A stretch of DNA of 64,000 nucleotides from positions 248,001 through 312,000 of the forward strand of contig NZ_PDNZ01000001.1 of the NCBI RefSeq assembly GCF_003182595.1, read 5' to 3'. The notes beneath the pieces are model-generated. The model was not told the origin of the DNA. It ran no database searches and saw nothing but the letters and a program-made list of their open reading frames with translations. This document shows, in pieces, positions 8,943 to 18,498 of the stretch (positions are counted from its first letter, which is position 1; each line of letters opens with the position of its first letter). Source of the stretch: Prosthecochloris marina. GTDB taxonomy: Bacteria; Bacteroidota; Chlorobiia; Chlorobiales; Chlorobiaceae. The position numbers and the translations under genes are program-made.

Positions 8943-11306
8943 CTACTCCCTCGTCTTCAGAACCGCTATCAGATCAAGCCGGTTCAACCGGAAGTTCACC
9001 ATAAGACCTGAAAAAACAGCCACGACGACGATAACAATCAGCGCAAAAATAAAGTTAAAGTTGCTGAAAACCACAGGCATCCGGTACAGTTCCGAGCTTA
9101 ACCCAAGAGCAAGCAGGACAGAAAGACCTATGCCGATCAAAAATCCCACAGGAATAGCGATGATCGTCAGAATCGCTTGCTCTCCAAGCAGGATAACAGC
9201 AATCTCATGTCTAGTCAACCCCAGGACACGAAGGCTTGAAAGCTCCCTTGCCCGTTCAGAAAGTGAAATTCTCGCCCCGTTATACACCACGGCAAAAGCC
9301 AGAATGCTTGCAAAGGTAGTGAAAATAACCGTCGATGCCGTCGTACTCTGGGCTATCAGCTCCTCAAAACTTTCCAGCATGGCCTTGAGCATCGACGTTC
9401 CAGCTACACCGGGCATTTCCTTGAAATCTGCGAACAGCTTTTCAGACTTGGCCTCGTCAATTTTCAGGTAGGCCGCACTCACTATTCCCCTTTCCTCCGT
9501 GAGACGGTCCAGCTCTTCTATGCGCATATATGCCGATAGTCCAAGCAGTTCATCAATCACACCTCCAACAGGCACCCTCACAGTTCGCCGTTTTCCTTGC
9601 AGAAACTCGACAGTCAGGGTATCTCCCGGAGATATTCCGAGAACATCTGCAAGCGTTGAGGTTACAAGCAAGCCGCTTTCCGGAAGTTGAAATTGACGCT
9701 TCTGCGCATCCACCAGACGTTTCAGTCCGTTGGAAGTTTTCAGACCGGTTATAGATTGGCGGCGCGACCGGTGCTCATAAACCAGCCTTGCAGGCTCCTC
9801 TCGATAGAATTCCTGCTCCAGGACTCCATCCAGTGAAGCAAGATCGTATTGCACCGAATACGGCCTTGACTCGTTGAAAATAACCGTGAGATCCTCTCGA
9901 TGCTTCTCGTTGAACTCGACCAGCATGATATGGTTTACCGCATCATAGCCGTAACGCCCTGCTATGAGAATCGCAACGGCAAAAGCGATCATAAGCACTG
10001 AAATAGCTGCTTTCCATATCCGCCGTTCCAGATTTCTCACGATGATGCGTACTGAAACCGGAATTTTTTTCTGAAACTCTTTACGGTCAAGAACTCCCGG
10101 TTTGTAAACAACAGGAGCTTCGGGACGCATTGCTTCGGCCGGCGGCAGTGAGACAGCCTGACTAACCGCACTGAGCGCTCCTACAAGCGCCGCCCCGGCA
10201 CTGAGCAGCACCGATAAAGCCACTTCTTCAAAACGGAAATAGTAGATCAGTTCGGCAAAATTGTAAAAACCCTCATAAACCTTGGTCAAGCCCAGACCGA
10301 GCCAGACACCGAGCGCAGTACCGGCCACGGCACCTATGCCCACAGGAACCATGGCAAACCCCAGATAATGCAGTCCTACTTCCTCATTTGTATATCCGAC
10401 GGCTTTCATCACTGCGATCTGATCTCTCTGCGTACTCACAAGCCTCTTCAGTACGATATTGAGCAGAAACACGGCGACAGCAAGAAAGATGGTCGGCAGT
10501 ACGGTAATCTGCATGCCCACCTGCTTGATTTCATCGGAAATGAACCGATCGGAAAGCTGTTCACTCCTTCCATACGCCCCAAGAGAGCCGTAACGACTAA
10601 ACATGTCGTCCAATCTCTGGATAACATCTTTTTCCGACGCGCCATGAGCAAGAGTAAGGGAAAGGTCGTTGAACGCCCCTGTCATGTCCAACGCCGCCTC
10701 CAATGCATCACGGCTCATCCAGAATACCCCGAAACGCCGGTTATCCGGGAAAAACGCTCCCGGTTGTACCTCATAGATATATTCCGGAGAAAGCCCCTTG
10801 CCTACGATTACCAGCTCTTTCCAGCGCCCATTGATCACCGCGCCTACACGATCGCCTATCTGAAGACCATTTGCCTCCATAAAGGTTTCACTGGCTATCA
10901 CCTCTTCCGGATGCCCTGCTTCCATGTAGCGGCCTTCCCGAAGAAACACGTCGTTGAGAACCGGCCGTTTCCTGTCCGGCATCGATACCAGCCTTCCACT
11001 TGCCGGTTCGTTCAGGCCCGGCACATCAAGTGTCACGTCAGCAACAATACGAGACCTGACTGCTGCGACCCCGCGAATATCCCTCACGTTTTCCAGCATG
11101 ACTTCAGGTGCCCGTTTTGCCTGCATGAAAACATCGGCAAAACGGTAGTCGCTGTAATACCGTACTTTGGTCTCTCTTAACGAGTATTCCACACTGCTCA
11201 TGGAAACGAACACAGAAATACCACAGGCAACAACCGCCGCTACAGCCAGCATCTGGCTTTTCATGCGCAGCAGTTCACGCAGCAGTTTCCTGTTCAGCTG
11301 TTTCAT
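8943..11306 (-). CDS. FtsX/MacB-type ABC transporter permease
   Basis: 787 residues with two tandem FtsX-like permease units. The first transmembrane helix (about 18-38) precedes a large periplasmic domain (about 45-240), then three helices (about 260-385), a further helix near 430, a second periplasmic domain, and three final helices (about 670-780). This doubled layout is that of lipoprotein or macrolide export permeases in the MacB/LolC/DevC group. The gene begins seven bases after the ATPase stop. About 210 bases separate it from the adaptor. That gap holds a perfect 12-base palindrome at 8890-8901. Substrate cannot be predicted. Confidence 0.85.
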   Translation of the reverse strand: MKQLNRKLLRELLRMKSQMLAVAAVVACGISVFVSMSSVEYSLRETKVRYYSDYRFADVFMQAKRAPEVMLENVRDIRGVAAVRSRIVADVTLDVPGLNEPASGRLVSMPDRKRPVLNDVFLREGRYMEAGHPEEVIASETFMEANGLQIGDRVGAVINGRWKELVIVGKGLSPEYIYEVQPGAFFPDNRRFGVFWMSRDALEAALDMTGAFNDLSLTLAHGASEKDVIQRLDDMFSRYGSLGAYGRSEQLSDRFISDEIKQVGMQITVLPTIFLAVAVFLLNIVLKRLVSTQRDQIAVMKAVGYTNEEVGLHYLGFAMVPVGIGAVAGTALGVWLGLGLTKVYEGFYNFAELIYYFRFEEVALSVLLSAGAALVGALSAVSQAVSLPPAEAMRPEAPVVYKPGVLDRKEFQKKIPVSVRIIVRNLERRIWKAAISVLMIAFAVAILIAGRYGYDAVNHIMLVEFNEKHREDLTVIFNESRPYSVQYDLASLDGVLEQEFYREEPARLVYEHRSRRQSITGLKTSNGLKRLVDAQKRQFQLPESGLLVTSTLADVLGISPGDTLTVEFLQGKRRTVRVPVGGVIDELLGLSAYMRIEELDRLTEERGIVSAAYLKIDEAKSEKLFADFKEMPGVAGTSMLKAMLESFEELIAQSTTASTVIFTTFASILAFAVVYNGARISLSERARELSSLRVLGLTRHEIAVILLGEQAILTIIAIPVGFLIGIGLSVLLALGLSSELYRMPVVFSNFNFIFALIVIVVVAVFSGLMVNFRLNRLDLIAVLKTRE

Positions 11307-11313
11307 GCTCTTG

Positions 11314-12042
11314 CTACCAGCTCAGTTCAGAAGGTGACAGTTTTTTCTTGTTGCTCTCGATCTCGGTAATTTCGCCGCTCCTCATGCGGATCACCCTGTC
11401 AGCCATAGCCGCGATGGAAACATTGTGCGTAATCACCAGCGTCGTAGTCCCCAGTTCTTCGTTCACCTTGCGTATAACCTCGAGAACCAGCTTGCCGGTC
11501 TCATAGTCAAGTGCCCCGGTAGGCTCATCACAAAGCAGCAATTCAGGACGCTTGGCAACCGCGCGCGCAATGGCGACACGCTGTTGCTCCCCACCTGACA
11601 GTTGTGCAGGAAAATGATGCATCCGCTCTGAAAGATTGACGAGTCTCAGCGCCTCCTCGGCCGACATGGGGTTTGAGGATATTTCTGTCACCAGCTGGAC
11701 GTTTTCAAGAGCGGTAAGACTGGAAATAAGATTGTAGAACTGAAAAACAAAACCTATGGACTCTCTTCGATAAACAGTTAAATTATCCTCGGTTGCCGCA
11801 GTCATTTCCTTCCCACGAAAATAAAGTTGTCCTTCCGAAGGCACATCGAGTCCACCGATGATATTCAAAAGAGTAGACTTACCGCTGCCGGAACTACCAA
11901 GAAGCACAACAAGCTCACTTTCGTAGAAGTCTACAGAAACATGCTTCAATGCTTCGACCTGTACCTCACCCATCGTGTAGATCTTGCTCACCCTATCCAA
12001 ATGAAGTACTTCCTCGCCCTTGCCAGTCCGGTTATACACCAT
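11314..12042 (-). CDS. MacB/LolD-type ABC transporter ATP-binding protein
   Basis: 242 residues with all ABC ATPase motifs: Walker [10 protein letters not shown] (residues 49-57), a Q-loop FVFQFYNL, signature LSGGEQQ (about 146-152), Walker B plus D-loop [12 protein letters not shown] (about 168-179) and the H-loop TLVITHN. The DEPTGALD wording and close similarity to LolD/MacB ATPases indicate an ATPase acting with an FtsX-type permease, which is the next gene. It is the first gene of the operon, so its promoter should lie in the 12043-12458 interval. Confidence 0.9.
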   Translation of the reverse strand: MVYNRTGKGEEVLHLDRVSKIYTMGEVQVEALKHVSVDFYESELVVLLGSSGSGKSTLLNIIGGLDVPSEGQLYFRGKEMTAATEDNLTVYRRESIGFVFQFYNLISSLTALENVQLVTEISSNPMSAEEALRLVNLSERMHHFPAQLSGGEQQRVAIARAVAKRPELLLCDEPTGALDYETGKLVLEVIRKVNEELGTTTLVITHNVSIAAMADRVIRMRSGEITEIESNKKKLSPSELSW

Positions 12043-12497
12043 AAAAAGTTTAAGCCGATTTTTCGCTCTTTAACTGCCTTATTCCATTGATTTTCATACT
12101 GTAATATACACCGAACTCACCACTCCCACGTCCGTTCACTTTGTTGAAAAGTCAAGTTTTTGCAGGCCGCTTCTCGCCATATATAACGAACCTCCATCGA
12201 AACATCTCAAGTCATGCACTAAACAAAAAACAAGTAAACAACTGACGAACACTATTCTGACAGATGTTTTTACCCTTTTATAAAAGTCCTGTACATTGTA
12301 AAAAAAGAAAGGAAACAGCAAGGATTTTGATGCATTCTATACCATATATGGTTGATTAAAATGGGAATGAAATCCAGCATCAAACAAAGTATTTTTGATG
12401 CAAAAAAGCACCCCCCAGAGTCTTTTTCTGAAACATTGAGGGAAAGCATCAGAGCAACCTCATCGCATGCCGGTCTCTGAAAGAGGATCGGCATGCG
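12043..12497. other. Divergent intergenic region between ABC operon and histidine kinase
   Basis: About 450 bases between divergently transcribed genes. It is A+T-rich and should hold promoters for both sides, but no convincing -35/-10 pair was picked out by eye. Short open frames here look like noise. The only strong structure is the inverted repeat at its right edge (12459-12502). Confidence 0.6.
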
Positions 12498-12502
12498 ATG
12501 AG
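12459..12502 (+). repeat. Perfect 14-base inverted repeat (hairpin) at histidine kinase start
   Basis: The arms are CTCATCGCATGCCG (12459-12472) and its exact reverse complement (12489-12502), with a 16-base spacer. The spacer itself holds a short CTCT/AGAG pair. The right arm contains the ATG at 12498 and would hide it in the mRNA. There is no T-run, so it is not an ordinary intrinsic terminator. It could be a translational control hairpin, an operator, or a dispersed palindromic element. Confidence 0.7.
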
Positions 12503-15500
12503 AAAACCCAACGAACTTCATGGAAAAAGAAGTGGAGGAAAAGTGCACCACCTTGGCTTTCCTCGAGTAAAAAAGTATTTAACAAAAAACAATGGCCTTA
12601 CCCCCGAAGCCATGAAAACGATTTTGCCCAAGGAGCTCAAACGCCCCAGAGTACTGCTTCAATCGGCACTCATTTTTCTGCCCATAATGGCCGTGATAGT
12701 TTGGATGAGTATCTACATCTACAGGAACGACCTGTCACGTAATATGAAAGAAATCAGAAATGCTTCCGAAAAAAACATGCTTGACAAGGAAAGATGCCTG
12801 GCAGACAAGATTGAAGACACAATCCAGGATCTGCATTTCATCGCTTCACTACCCGAAGTTCCCGATGCTCTTGAAAATTTCCATGGAACAGCTGCCGAAA
12901 GATTAAAAAAAACCCTGACCTCTCTCAGCAATGCTAAAACCACTTATGATCAGATTCGCTTTCTTGACGACAGCGGAAAAGAGGTGATCCGCATCAATTA
13001 TGACCCGTTAAAAAAAGCCCGTGCCGTCAAGGAATCACAACTTCAGGAAAAAAAACATCGATATTATTTCACGGCTATACAAACGTTAAAGGGTAACGAT
13101 GTATACATATCACCCTTCGACCTGAACGTCGAACACAGGAATATCGAACAGCCGAATAAGCCAACACTTCGCTTTGCCAGATCAGTTTTTGATTCACGCG
13201 GCAAAAAACGTGGCTTCGCAATCATCAACCTCTTAGGCAAACCGCTTGTAGAATCCCTTGGCTTCCACCTTTCCACCCGACACAACGAACTGATGCTCTT
13301 GAACGATGAAGGCTTTTATTTGGCTGGAGCTCCGGACGACAACAATTGGGGCTTCATGTTCCCGGGAACAGAAAAAGCAATCACTTTCGCCACACATTTT
13401 CCCGATGAATGGGCACGCATCATTGACGCCGAAAACAGCCAGTTTCATACAAAAAGTGGGCTTTTCTCATTCAAAAAAATTCATCCCCTGCCAAAAAGCG
13501 CACTCATCGATTCAGGTATTTTCCACTGGTATATGGTTTCCTTTATCCCGGCAAACAAACTAAAAGCAATCCTTCCGGTAAAACTCGACTATGTAACGCT
13601 CCCTCTTTTCACCGGCCTGATTCTTTTTGCAGGAACCCTCCTGCTGACCATAAGGATAGAACGCAGCCTCCAATCGCGCAAAAATCTTGAAAAACTTGCA
13701 GCAGAAATACAGGCATTTTATGACCACACTCCCACCTTGATCACCATCTGCTCACCTGAAGGCAAATACCTCATGGTCAATAAAGCAACAGCAGAATTTT
13801 TCAAGATGCCGAAAGAAAAAATTATTGGAAAAAACCTTGCTGATCTGCTGCCCCCCGAACTCGTCAAGGTATTTTTGAAACGAATCGAAAAGGTCACCGC
13901 AACAAATGTCCCCATCATGGCGAGGGATCATATCCATATCAACAATCATGAACAATTTTTTCATAGTGTCCTCTTCCCTATACGTTTCGAGAACGCCCCC
14001 CCATCAATGTTCGGAGTATCGAGTATCGACATCACCAACCAGGTTCGTTACCAGAACGTTTTAAAAGAAAACGAAGCACGTTTTCGATCTCTTTTCGAAG
14101 GATCACCCGATGCTATTTTTCTTGCTGATGCATCAAGCGGCATCATTACAGGAGCAAATGAGAAAGCGTCGATATTGACCGGGTTTGCAAAAGAAAAACT
14201 TATCGGAAGACACATAGCTTCACTACACCCTGAAAATCAGCAGAAAACCGTCGCAGAATCTTTCTCTGAACATGAAACTGAACCGTGGAAATTCAGAACA
14301 AGCACACCGATTGAATCCGCTGTTCAGCATAAAGACGGTCATACAATACCTGTCGAAATCATCCGTCACAAAATGAAGCTCGACAAACGCAATGTCATAT
14401 ACAGTATCTTCCGTGATATCACCACTCGAAAAAAGACAGAATCGGAACTTCTGGAAAAAACCGTAATGCTGGAAACTGTCTCCGGATCGGTTCCGGCCTA
14501 TATATTCATGAAAGACAAAGACCTTTATTACACATTCATCAACCGCTATGCGCTCAAGCAACATAACATCTTTCCGCCTGAACAGATGATAGGAAAAACA
14601 GACTATGATATTTTTCCTAAAGGAATAGCAAATACCTACCGTTTTAACGACAAAAAAGTTTTGGAAACCAAACAGCCGATCATAAACATGGAAGAAGAGA
14701 TGATTTTGCCGGATGGAACAATTATTCCGGTTCTCACCAATAAATTCCCACTGTTTAATAAACAGGGGGAAACAGAGGGCATCATCGGCATTTCAATAGA
14801 TCTTTCCGAACAGAAAAAAGCGGAGGAACAAAAAAGAAAGCTTGAACATCAGCTTCACAACAGTCACAAACTTGAAACTCTCGGGACACTTTCAGGAGGC
14901 ATTGCTCACGACTTCAACAACATACTGACTCCGATCATAGGATTTACCGAAATCGCAATCCATAATCTGCCGCCGGAAAGTGACGCTGTTCAAGATCTTC
15001 ATGCTGTGTTGAAAGCCGCAAAGCAGGCCAAAAGGCTTGTCCAGCAGATACTGACCTTCAGCAGACAGAAACCTCAAAATCTCCTGCCACAGAAACTACA
15101 ACCACTTATCAAAGAATCGCTTGATTTCCTGATACACTCCATTCCAACCACCGTCAAGATAGAAAAACTGATAGAAGAATTTGACGATATGATCATGTGT
15201 GATGCTTCCCAGATCCAGCAAATCATCATGAACCTTTGTACAAACGCCTGGCAGGCAATGGAAACGGAACCCAGAATACTCACCGTTGTTCTCAAGAAAA
15301 CAATCATTGAAAAATTCATGGCCTCCAGCCACAAAAATCTCAAGGAAAATCAACAATACGCCGTAATCACGGTAAAAGATACAGGAAAAGGTATGGCAAA
15401 GGATGAAATTGACAAAATGTTCGATCCGTTTTACACGACAAAAGAAGTGGGTAAAGGAACGGGGTTGGGACTTTCAGTTGTCTATGGGATCGTCCAGGGT

Positions 15501-15620
15501 CATAACGGAGAAATAACTGTCGAGAGCAAAAAAGATAAAGGGACATCCATTTCGGTGTTTCTGCCATTAATGAAGGAATGGCAGAAAAGCACTGATAATG
15601 AAGCCGATTTCGATCGTTAA
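12498..15620 (+). CDS. Membrane-bound multi-PAS sensor histidine kinase
   Basis: 1040 residues from the ATG at 12498. A GTG at 12543 preceded four bases earlier by GGAGG is an attractive alternative start, 15 residues shorter. Layout: TM1 about 51-73; a periplasmic Cache-like sensor about 75-360; TM2 about 363-388; PAS domains about 400-510, 524-640 and 656-770; a HisKA domain with phospho-acceptor His near residue 803 in GGIAHDFNN; and a HATPase domain with N, G1 (DTGKGM) and G2 (GKGTGLGLSVV) boxes to the end. It has no receiver domain and no response regulator next door, so it is an orphan kinase. Signal unknown. Confidence 0.9.
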   Translation: MRKPNELHGKRSGGKVHHLGFPRVKKYLTKNNGLTPEAMKTILPKELKRPRVLLQSALIFLPIMAVIVWMSIYIYRNDLSRNMKEIRNASEKNMLDKERCLADKIEDTIQDLHFIASLPEVPDALENFHGTAAERLKKTLTSLSNAKTTYDQIRFLDDSGKEVIRINYDPLKKARAVKESQLQEKKHRYYFTAIQTLKGNDVYISPFDLNVEHRNIEQPNKPTLRFARSVFDSRGKKRGFAIINLLGKPLVESLGFHLSTRHNELMLLNDEGFYLAGAPDDNNWGFMFPGTEKAITFATHFPDEWARIIDAENSQFHTKSGLFSFKKIHPLPKSALIDSGIFHWYMVSFIPANKLKAILPVKLDYVTLPLFTGLILFAGTLLLTIRIERSLQSRKNLEKLAAEIQAFYDHTPTLITICSPEGKYLMVNKATAEFFKMPKEKIIGKNLADLLPPELVKVFLKRIEKVTATNVPIMARDHIHINNHEQFFHSVLFPIRFENAPPSMFGVSSIDITNQVRYQNVLKENEARFRSLFEGSPDAIFLADASSGIITGANEKASILTGFAKEKLIGRHIASLHPENQQKTVAESFSEHETEPWKFRTSTPIESAVQHKDGHTIPVEIIRHKMKLDKRNVIYSIFRDITTRKKTESELLEKTVMLETVSGSVPAYIFMKDKDLYYTFINRYALKQHNIFPPEQMIGKTDYDIFPKGIANTYRFNDKKVLETKQPIINMEEEMILPDGTIIPVLTNKFPLFNKQGETEGIIGISIDLSEQKKAEEQKRKLEHQLHNSHKLETLGTLSGGIAHDFNNILTPIIGFTEIAIHNLPPESDAVQDLHAVLKAAKQAKRLVQQILTFSRQKPQNLLPQKLQPLIKESLDFLIHSIPTTVKIEKLIEEFDDMIMCDASQIQQIIMNLCTNAWQAMETEPRILTVVLKKTIIEKFMASSHKNLKENQQYAVITVKDTGKGMAKDEIDKMFDPFYTTKEVGKGTGLGLSVVYGIVQGHNGEITVESKKDKGTSISVFLPLMKEWQKSTDNEADFDR

Positions 15621-15835
15621 CGATGAAACCCGAAGACCTCAAGCTGATCATCAAAATTTTTCAGTTCCTCCCCATTGCCGGAAAAAAAAGAAAAACATAA
15701 TCTTTTCGAAATTCACAGGGCAATACATCGCACGCAAAAGATACAAAATTCCCCTACTCATTTCTATGGAACGAACTGATGGATTCATAGCGTTATCAGA
15801 AAAACAGCATACCCTTTACTCAAAAAAATATCTCT

Positions 15836-16171
15836 ATGGACACCGATGCTCTCTATACATGGTTCATGGGGCTTGGCGCTGAATACGGAGTCAATCCGTT
15901 TATTTTTGGAGCAATATATATCGGCGCAATACCTTTTTTCACGCTCTCACTTGCATGGCTTGTCAGAAACCTGAAACAGAAAAAACCAGCTGTGCTACCA
16001 GCGCTGCTTACTGGCTTCTTTTTTATTTCAGCTTATCTCTATCTCATCATTGCAGGCAGGAACGTACCTTTATGGGTATACCTTTTTATTATCCTGCTTG
16101 TCGGTTTGGGAGCATGGTCAACGATAAAAAAAATCAGCAAACAGATTTCGCAAACAGGAGAAAGCAGATGA
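15836..16171 (+). CDS. Small three-helix membrane protein
   Basis: 111 residues with three predicted membrane helices (about 22-43, 52-73 and 79-96) and a basic C-terminus. The family is not recognised. It overlaps the next gene by four bases in an ATGA arrangement, so the two are translationally coupled, and it probably works with the disulfide oxidoreductase at the membrane. Related oxidoreductases in other bacteria are often paired with or fused to TVP38/TMEM64-type membrane proteins, but this one is too short for that family. Confidence 0.65.
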   Translation: MDTDALYTWFMGLGAEYGVNPFIFGAIYIGAIPFFTLSLAWLVRNLKQKKPAVLPALLTGFFFISAYLYLIIAGRNVPLWVYLFIILLVGLGAWSTIKKISKQISQTGESR

Positions 16172-17652
16172 ACTTCGATTACGACGTTATCGTTATCGGC
16201 GGTGGGGCCGCAGGTTTGACAGCTGCTGGAGTTTCAGCATCATTAGGTGCGAAAACCGCGATGGTCGAGGAGAAAAAACTGGGAGGAGACTGTACCTGGT
16301 ACGGCTGTATTCCAAGCAAGACACTGCTTAAATCAGCCAAAGTAGCACAAACTGTTCGTGAAGCCGGGAAGTACGGCATCACAGCCGACAATCCGACTAT
16401 CGACTTTAAAACAGTCATGAAACGGGTCCATACAGTCCAGCAAAACGTTTATCATGAAGCCGATGCTCCTGAAATTTATGAAAAGATGGGCATAACGGTC
16501 GTCGAAGGCCAGGGAAGTTTCTCAGATGAACATACGGTTATCATAACAAAAGAGGGCATGAACCCTCAGACCCTTCGTGCCAAAAACATAGTGATCGCTA
16601 CAGGAAGCAGACCGGTCATACCCCCGATTGAAGGCCTTGAAACCGTTCCCTATCTGACAAATGAAACCATTTTTTCTATAGAAAAACAGCCGAAAAAGCT
16701 TCTGGTCATCGGTGCCGGACCAATTGGAACCGAAATGGGCCAGGCATTCACAAGGCTCGGCTCCGATGTAACTGTTTTTGATTTCAACGACAGAATTCTC
16801 CCCAAAGACCACCCCGAACTAACAGCAATTCTGCATGATATGTTAACCGGTGAAGGCATCACCTTCAAGCTGAACACCACAGTTAAAAAAGTGGAGAAAA
16901 AGAATGGCAGTATAATAGTAACCGCTGAGGATAAAAAAAACGGAAACTCCTTTAGTGTAGAGGGAGACACACTTCTTGTTGCATCCGGAAGACAAGCGAA
17001 TATCGAAACATTGAACCTTGAGGCAATCGGAGTGGACACGCACAAAAGAGGTATCGTCGTCAATGAGAGTTGCCAAACATCCCGTCACCATATCTATGCC
17101 TGTGGAGACGTTGCAGGGGGCCCGCAGTTTACCCATATGGCCGAACACATGGCAAAAGTCGCCGCGAGTAAAATGTTGACCCACCTTCCGATGAGAACGG
17201 ACGACCGGCACGTTCCCTGGTGTACCTATACGGAACCCGAAATGGCGCATGTCGGCGAAACAGAAGAGGCTCTTCAAAGCAAACACGTCGGCTATGAGCT
17301 CTATCGATTCCCGTTCAGCAAAATAGATAGAGCCATTACGGAAAGCGAAACGGAAGGCTGGATAAGGATCTATGCTGCAGGTTTCGACGGCAAAATATTC
17401 GGTGTCGATATTCTGGGTGTTCATGCCGGAGATTTGATCAGCGAGTTTGCGCTCGCAATGCGCAATGGAATTACCCTCCGACAAATGTCCGATACCATTC
17501 ACCCCTACCCATCCTATGCACTTGGAAACAGAAGAGCCGCCGATCAATGGTACGTCCGCAAGCAATCCGGAACACTTGTCGGCCTCCTGCAGTTCTTTTT
17601 CGGCTACCAGGGAAAACTGCCGGATACAAGCGATCCTGAAAGGATCGTTTAA
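16168..17652 (+). CDS. Mercuric-reductase-like pyridine nucleotide-disulfide oxidoreductase
   Basis: 494 residues from ATG 16168, which overlaps the upstream stop (ATGA). The frame is open much further upstream but that part is not homologous. Domains: N-terminal FAD motif VIVIGGGAAGLTAA (about 7-20), redox cysteines Cys42 and Cys47 in GGDCTWYGCIPSK, NAD(P) motif VIGAGPIGTEMGQAF (about 185), second FAD motif with IYACGDVAG, and dimerisation domain with IHPYPSY carrying the expected catalytic His. It lacks the extra vicinal C-terminal cysteines of true MerA and the HxHPTxxE form of lipoamide dehydrogenase. It belongs to the MerA-like group of uncertain substrate. Confidence 0.85.
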   Translation: MNFDYDVIVIGGGAAGLTAAGVSASLGAKTAMVEEKKLGGDCTWYGCIPSKTLLKSAKVAQTVREAGKYGITADNPTIDFKTVMKRVHTVQQNVYHEADAPEIYEKMGITVVEGQGSFSDEHTVIITKEGMNPQTLRAKNIVIATGSRPVIPPIEGLETVPYLTNETIFSIEKQPKKLLVIGAGPIGTEMGQAFTRLGSDVTVFDFNDRILPKDHPELTAILHDMLTGEGITFKLNTTVKKVEKKNGSIIVTAEDKKNGNSFSVEGDTLLVASGRQANIETLNLEAIGVDTHKRGIVVNESCQTSRHHIYACGDVAGGPQFTHMAEHMAKVAASKMLTHLPMRTDDRHVPWCTYTEPEMAHVGETEEALQSKHVGYELYRFPFSKIDRAITESETEGWIRIYAAGFDGKIFGVDILGVHAGDLISEFALAMRNGITLRQMSDTIHPYPSYALGNRRAADQWYVRKQSGTLVGLLQFFFGYQGKLPDTSDPERIV

Positions 17653-17730
17653 ACCCCAAGAACGTTTCCATATAGGCCTGATTATTGTTTTTTTGTAAAC
17701 TTACAGCTTTCAACAATCGGGAGTAACTAT

Positions 17731-18201
17731 ATGGAACCATCGTTTTTCGCCTTGCTCGTCACAACATTCATTACCGGTATTGCCGGGGGCGTACTGCTCG
17801 GCAAAAAAATCAAACCTGCCGCGGACACCATTTCCGAAAAACCTGTTCGAATAGGTCACTCGAACATAAGCGGACGAGGTGCATTTGCAACCCGCAACAT
17901 AAACAACGGAGAAATCCTGGAACGCTGCCCGGTTCTCGAGCTCAGTGAAGAAGATATCGGAGGAGAACTGCTGAACTATGTATTTTACGGAGAAAACGAG
18001 AAAACAAGATTGGTCGCAATGGGTAACGGTATGCTTTTCAACCATTCCTCTTTCCCGAATGTCGCCTACTATCTCGAAGAAACACCGCTCGGCTCTGAAC
18101 TCATCATTTACGCTCTGCGGGATATACGAAAAGGTGAAGAACTTTTCTACAATTACGGCAGTGAATGGTGGGAAACTCGAAACATGAATGAAATCGCCTG
18201 A
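17731..18201 (+). CDS. SET-domain protein
   Basis: 156 residues from an ATG with GGGAG eight bases upstream. A single N-terminal membrane helix (about 5-25) precedes a compact SET domain. The SET hallmarks are 'SNISGRGAFATRNI' near residue 48, 'NHSSFPNVAY' near 108 (the NHS AdoMet/pseudoknot motif) and 'GEELFYNYGSEWW' near 138. Such short bacterial SET proteins are lysine methyltransferase-like with unknown targets. The membrane anchor is unusual for this fold. It follows the oxidoreductase by 78 bases and could be in its transcript. Confidence 0.8.
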   Translation: MEPSFFALLVTTFITGIAGGVLLGKKIKPAADTISEKPVRIGHSNISGRGAFATRNINNGEILERCPVLELSEEDIGGELLNYVFYGENEKTRLVAMGNGMLFNHSSFPNVAYYLEETPLGSELIIYALRDIRKGEELFYNYGSEWWETRNMNEIA

Positions 18202-18210
18202 AAAAACAAA

Positions 18211-18498
18211 TCATTCCAGTTCCTCTACAACAACCCCCATATTGAATATGAGCACCATGTTACCGTCGTGTGCAAATTTTATCTTGTTCCCGTACTCTGT
18301 AGGCTCGATGTCAATACGTCCCTCATAGATTTTAACCGGTTCTCCCGAAGCCGAGTAAACCGTTACCTTTCGCTTCAGGCCAACCCATTTGGACTGAAAG
18401 TCCTTGACACCTCGCTGAAATTTCTGCGAACAGCCGCCAAGCAGGAACATCGTCAGCAAACATACAATAGCCGTGGTCTTTATTCCCTTGGTTTTCAT
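18211..18498 (-). CDS. Small lipoprotein of unknown function
   Basis: 95 residues with a signal peptide and lipobox LGGC (Cys23). The mature 72 residues contain a beta-rich 'VTVYSASGEPVKIYEGRIDIE' stretch and no recognised domain. Its ATG overlaps the stop of the alcohol dehydrogenase gene by one base (TAATG), so it is translationally coupled to that gene. It converges on the SET gene, with only nine bases between the two stop codons. Confidence 0.7.
   Translation of the reverse strand: MKTKGIKTTAIVCLLTMFLLGGCSQKFQRGVKDFQSKWVGLKRKVTVYSASGEPVKIYEGRIDIEPTEYGNKIKFAHDGNMVLIFNMGVVVEELE

Noticed and set aside
15598..15882. Plus-strand frame of 94 codons after the histidine kinase
   Set aside because: Overlaps both flanking genes in another frame, has low-complexity basic content and no ribosome site.
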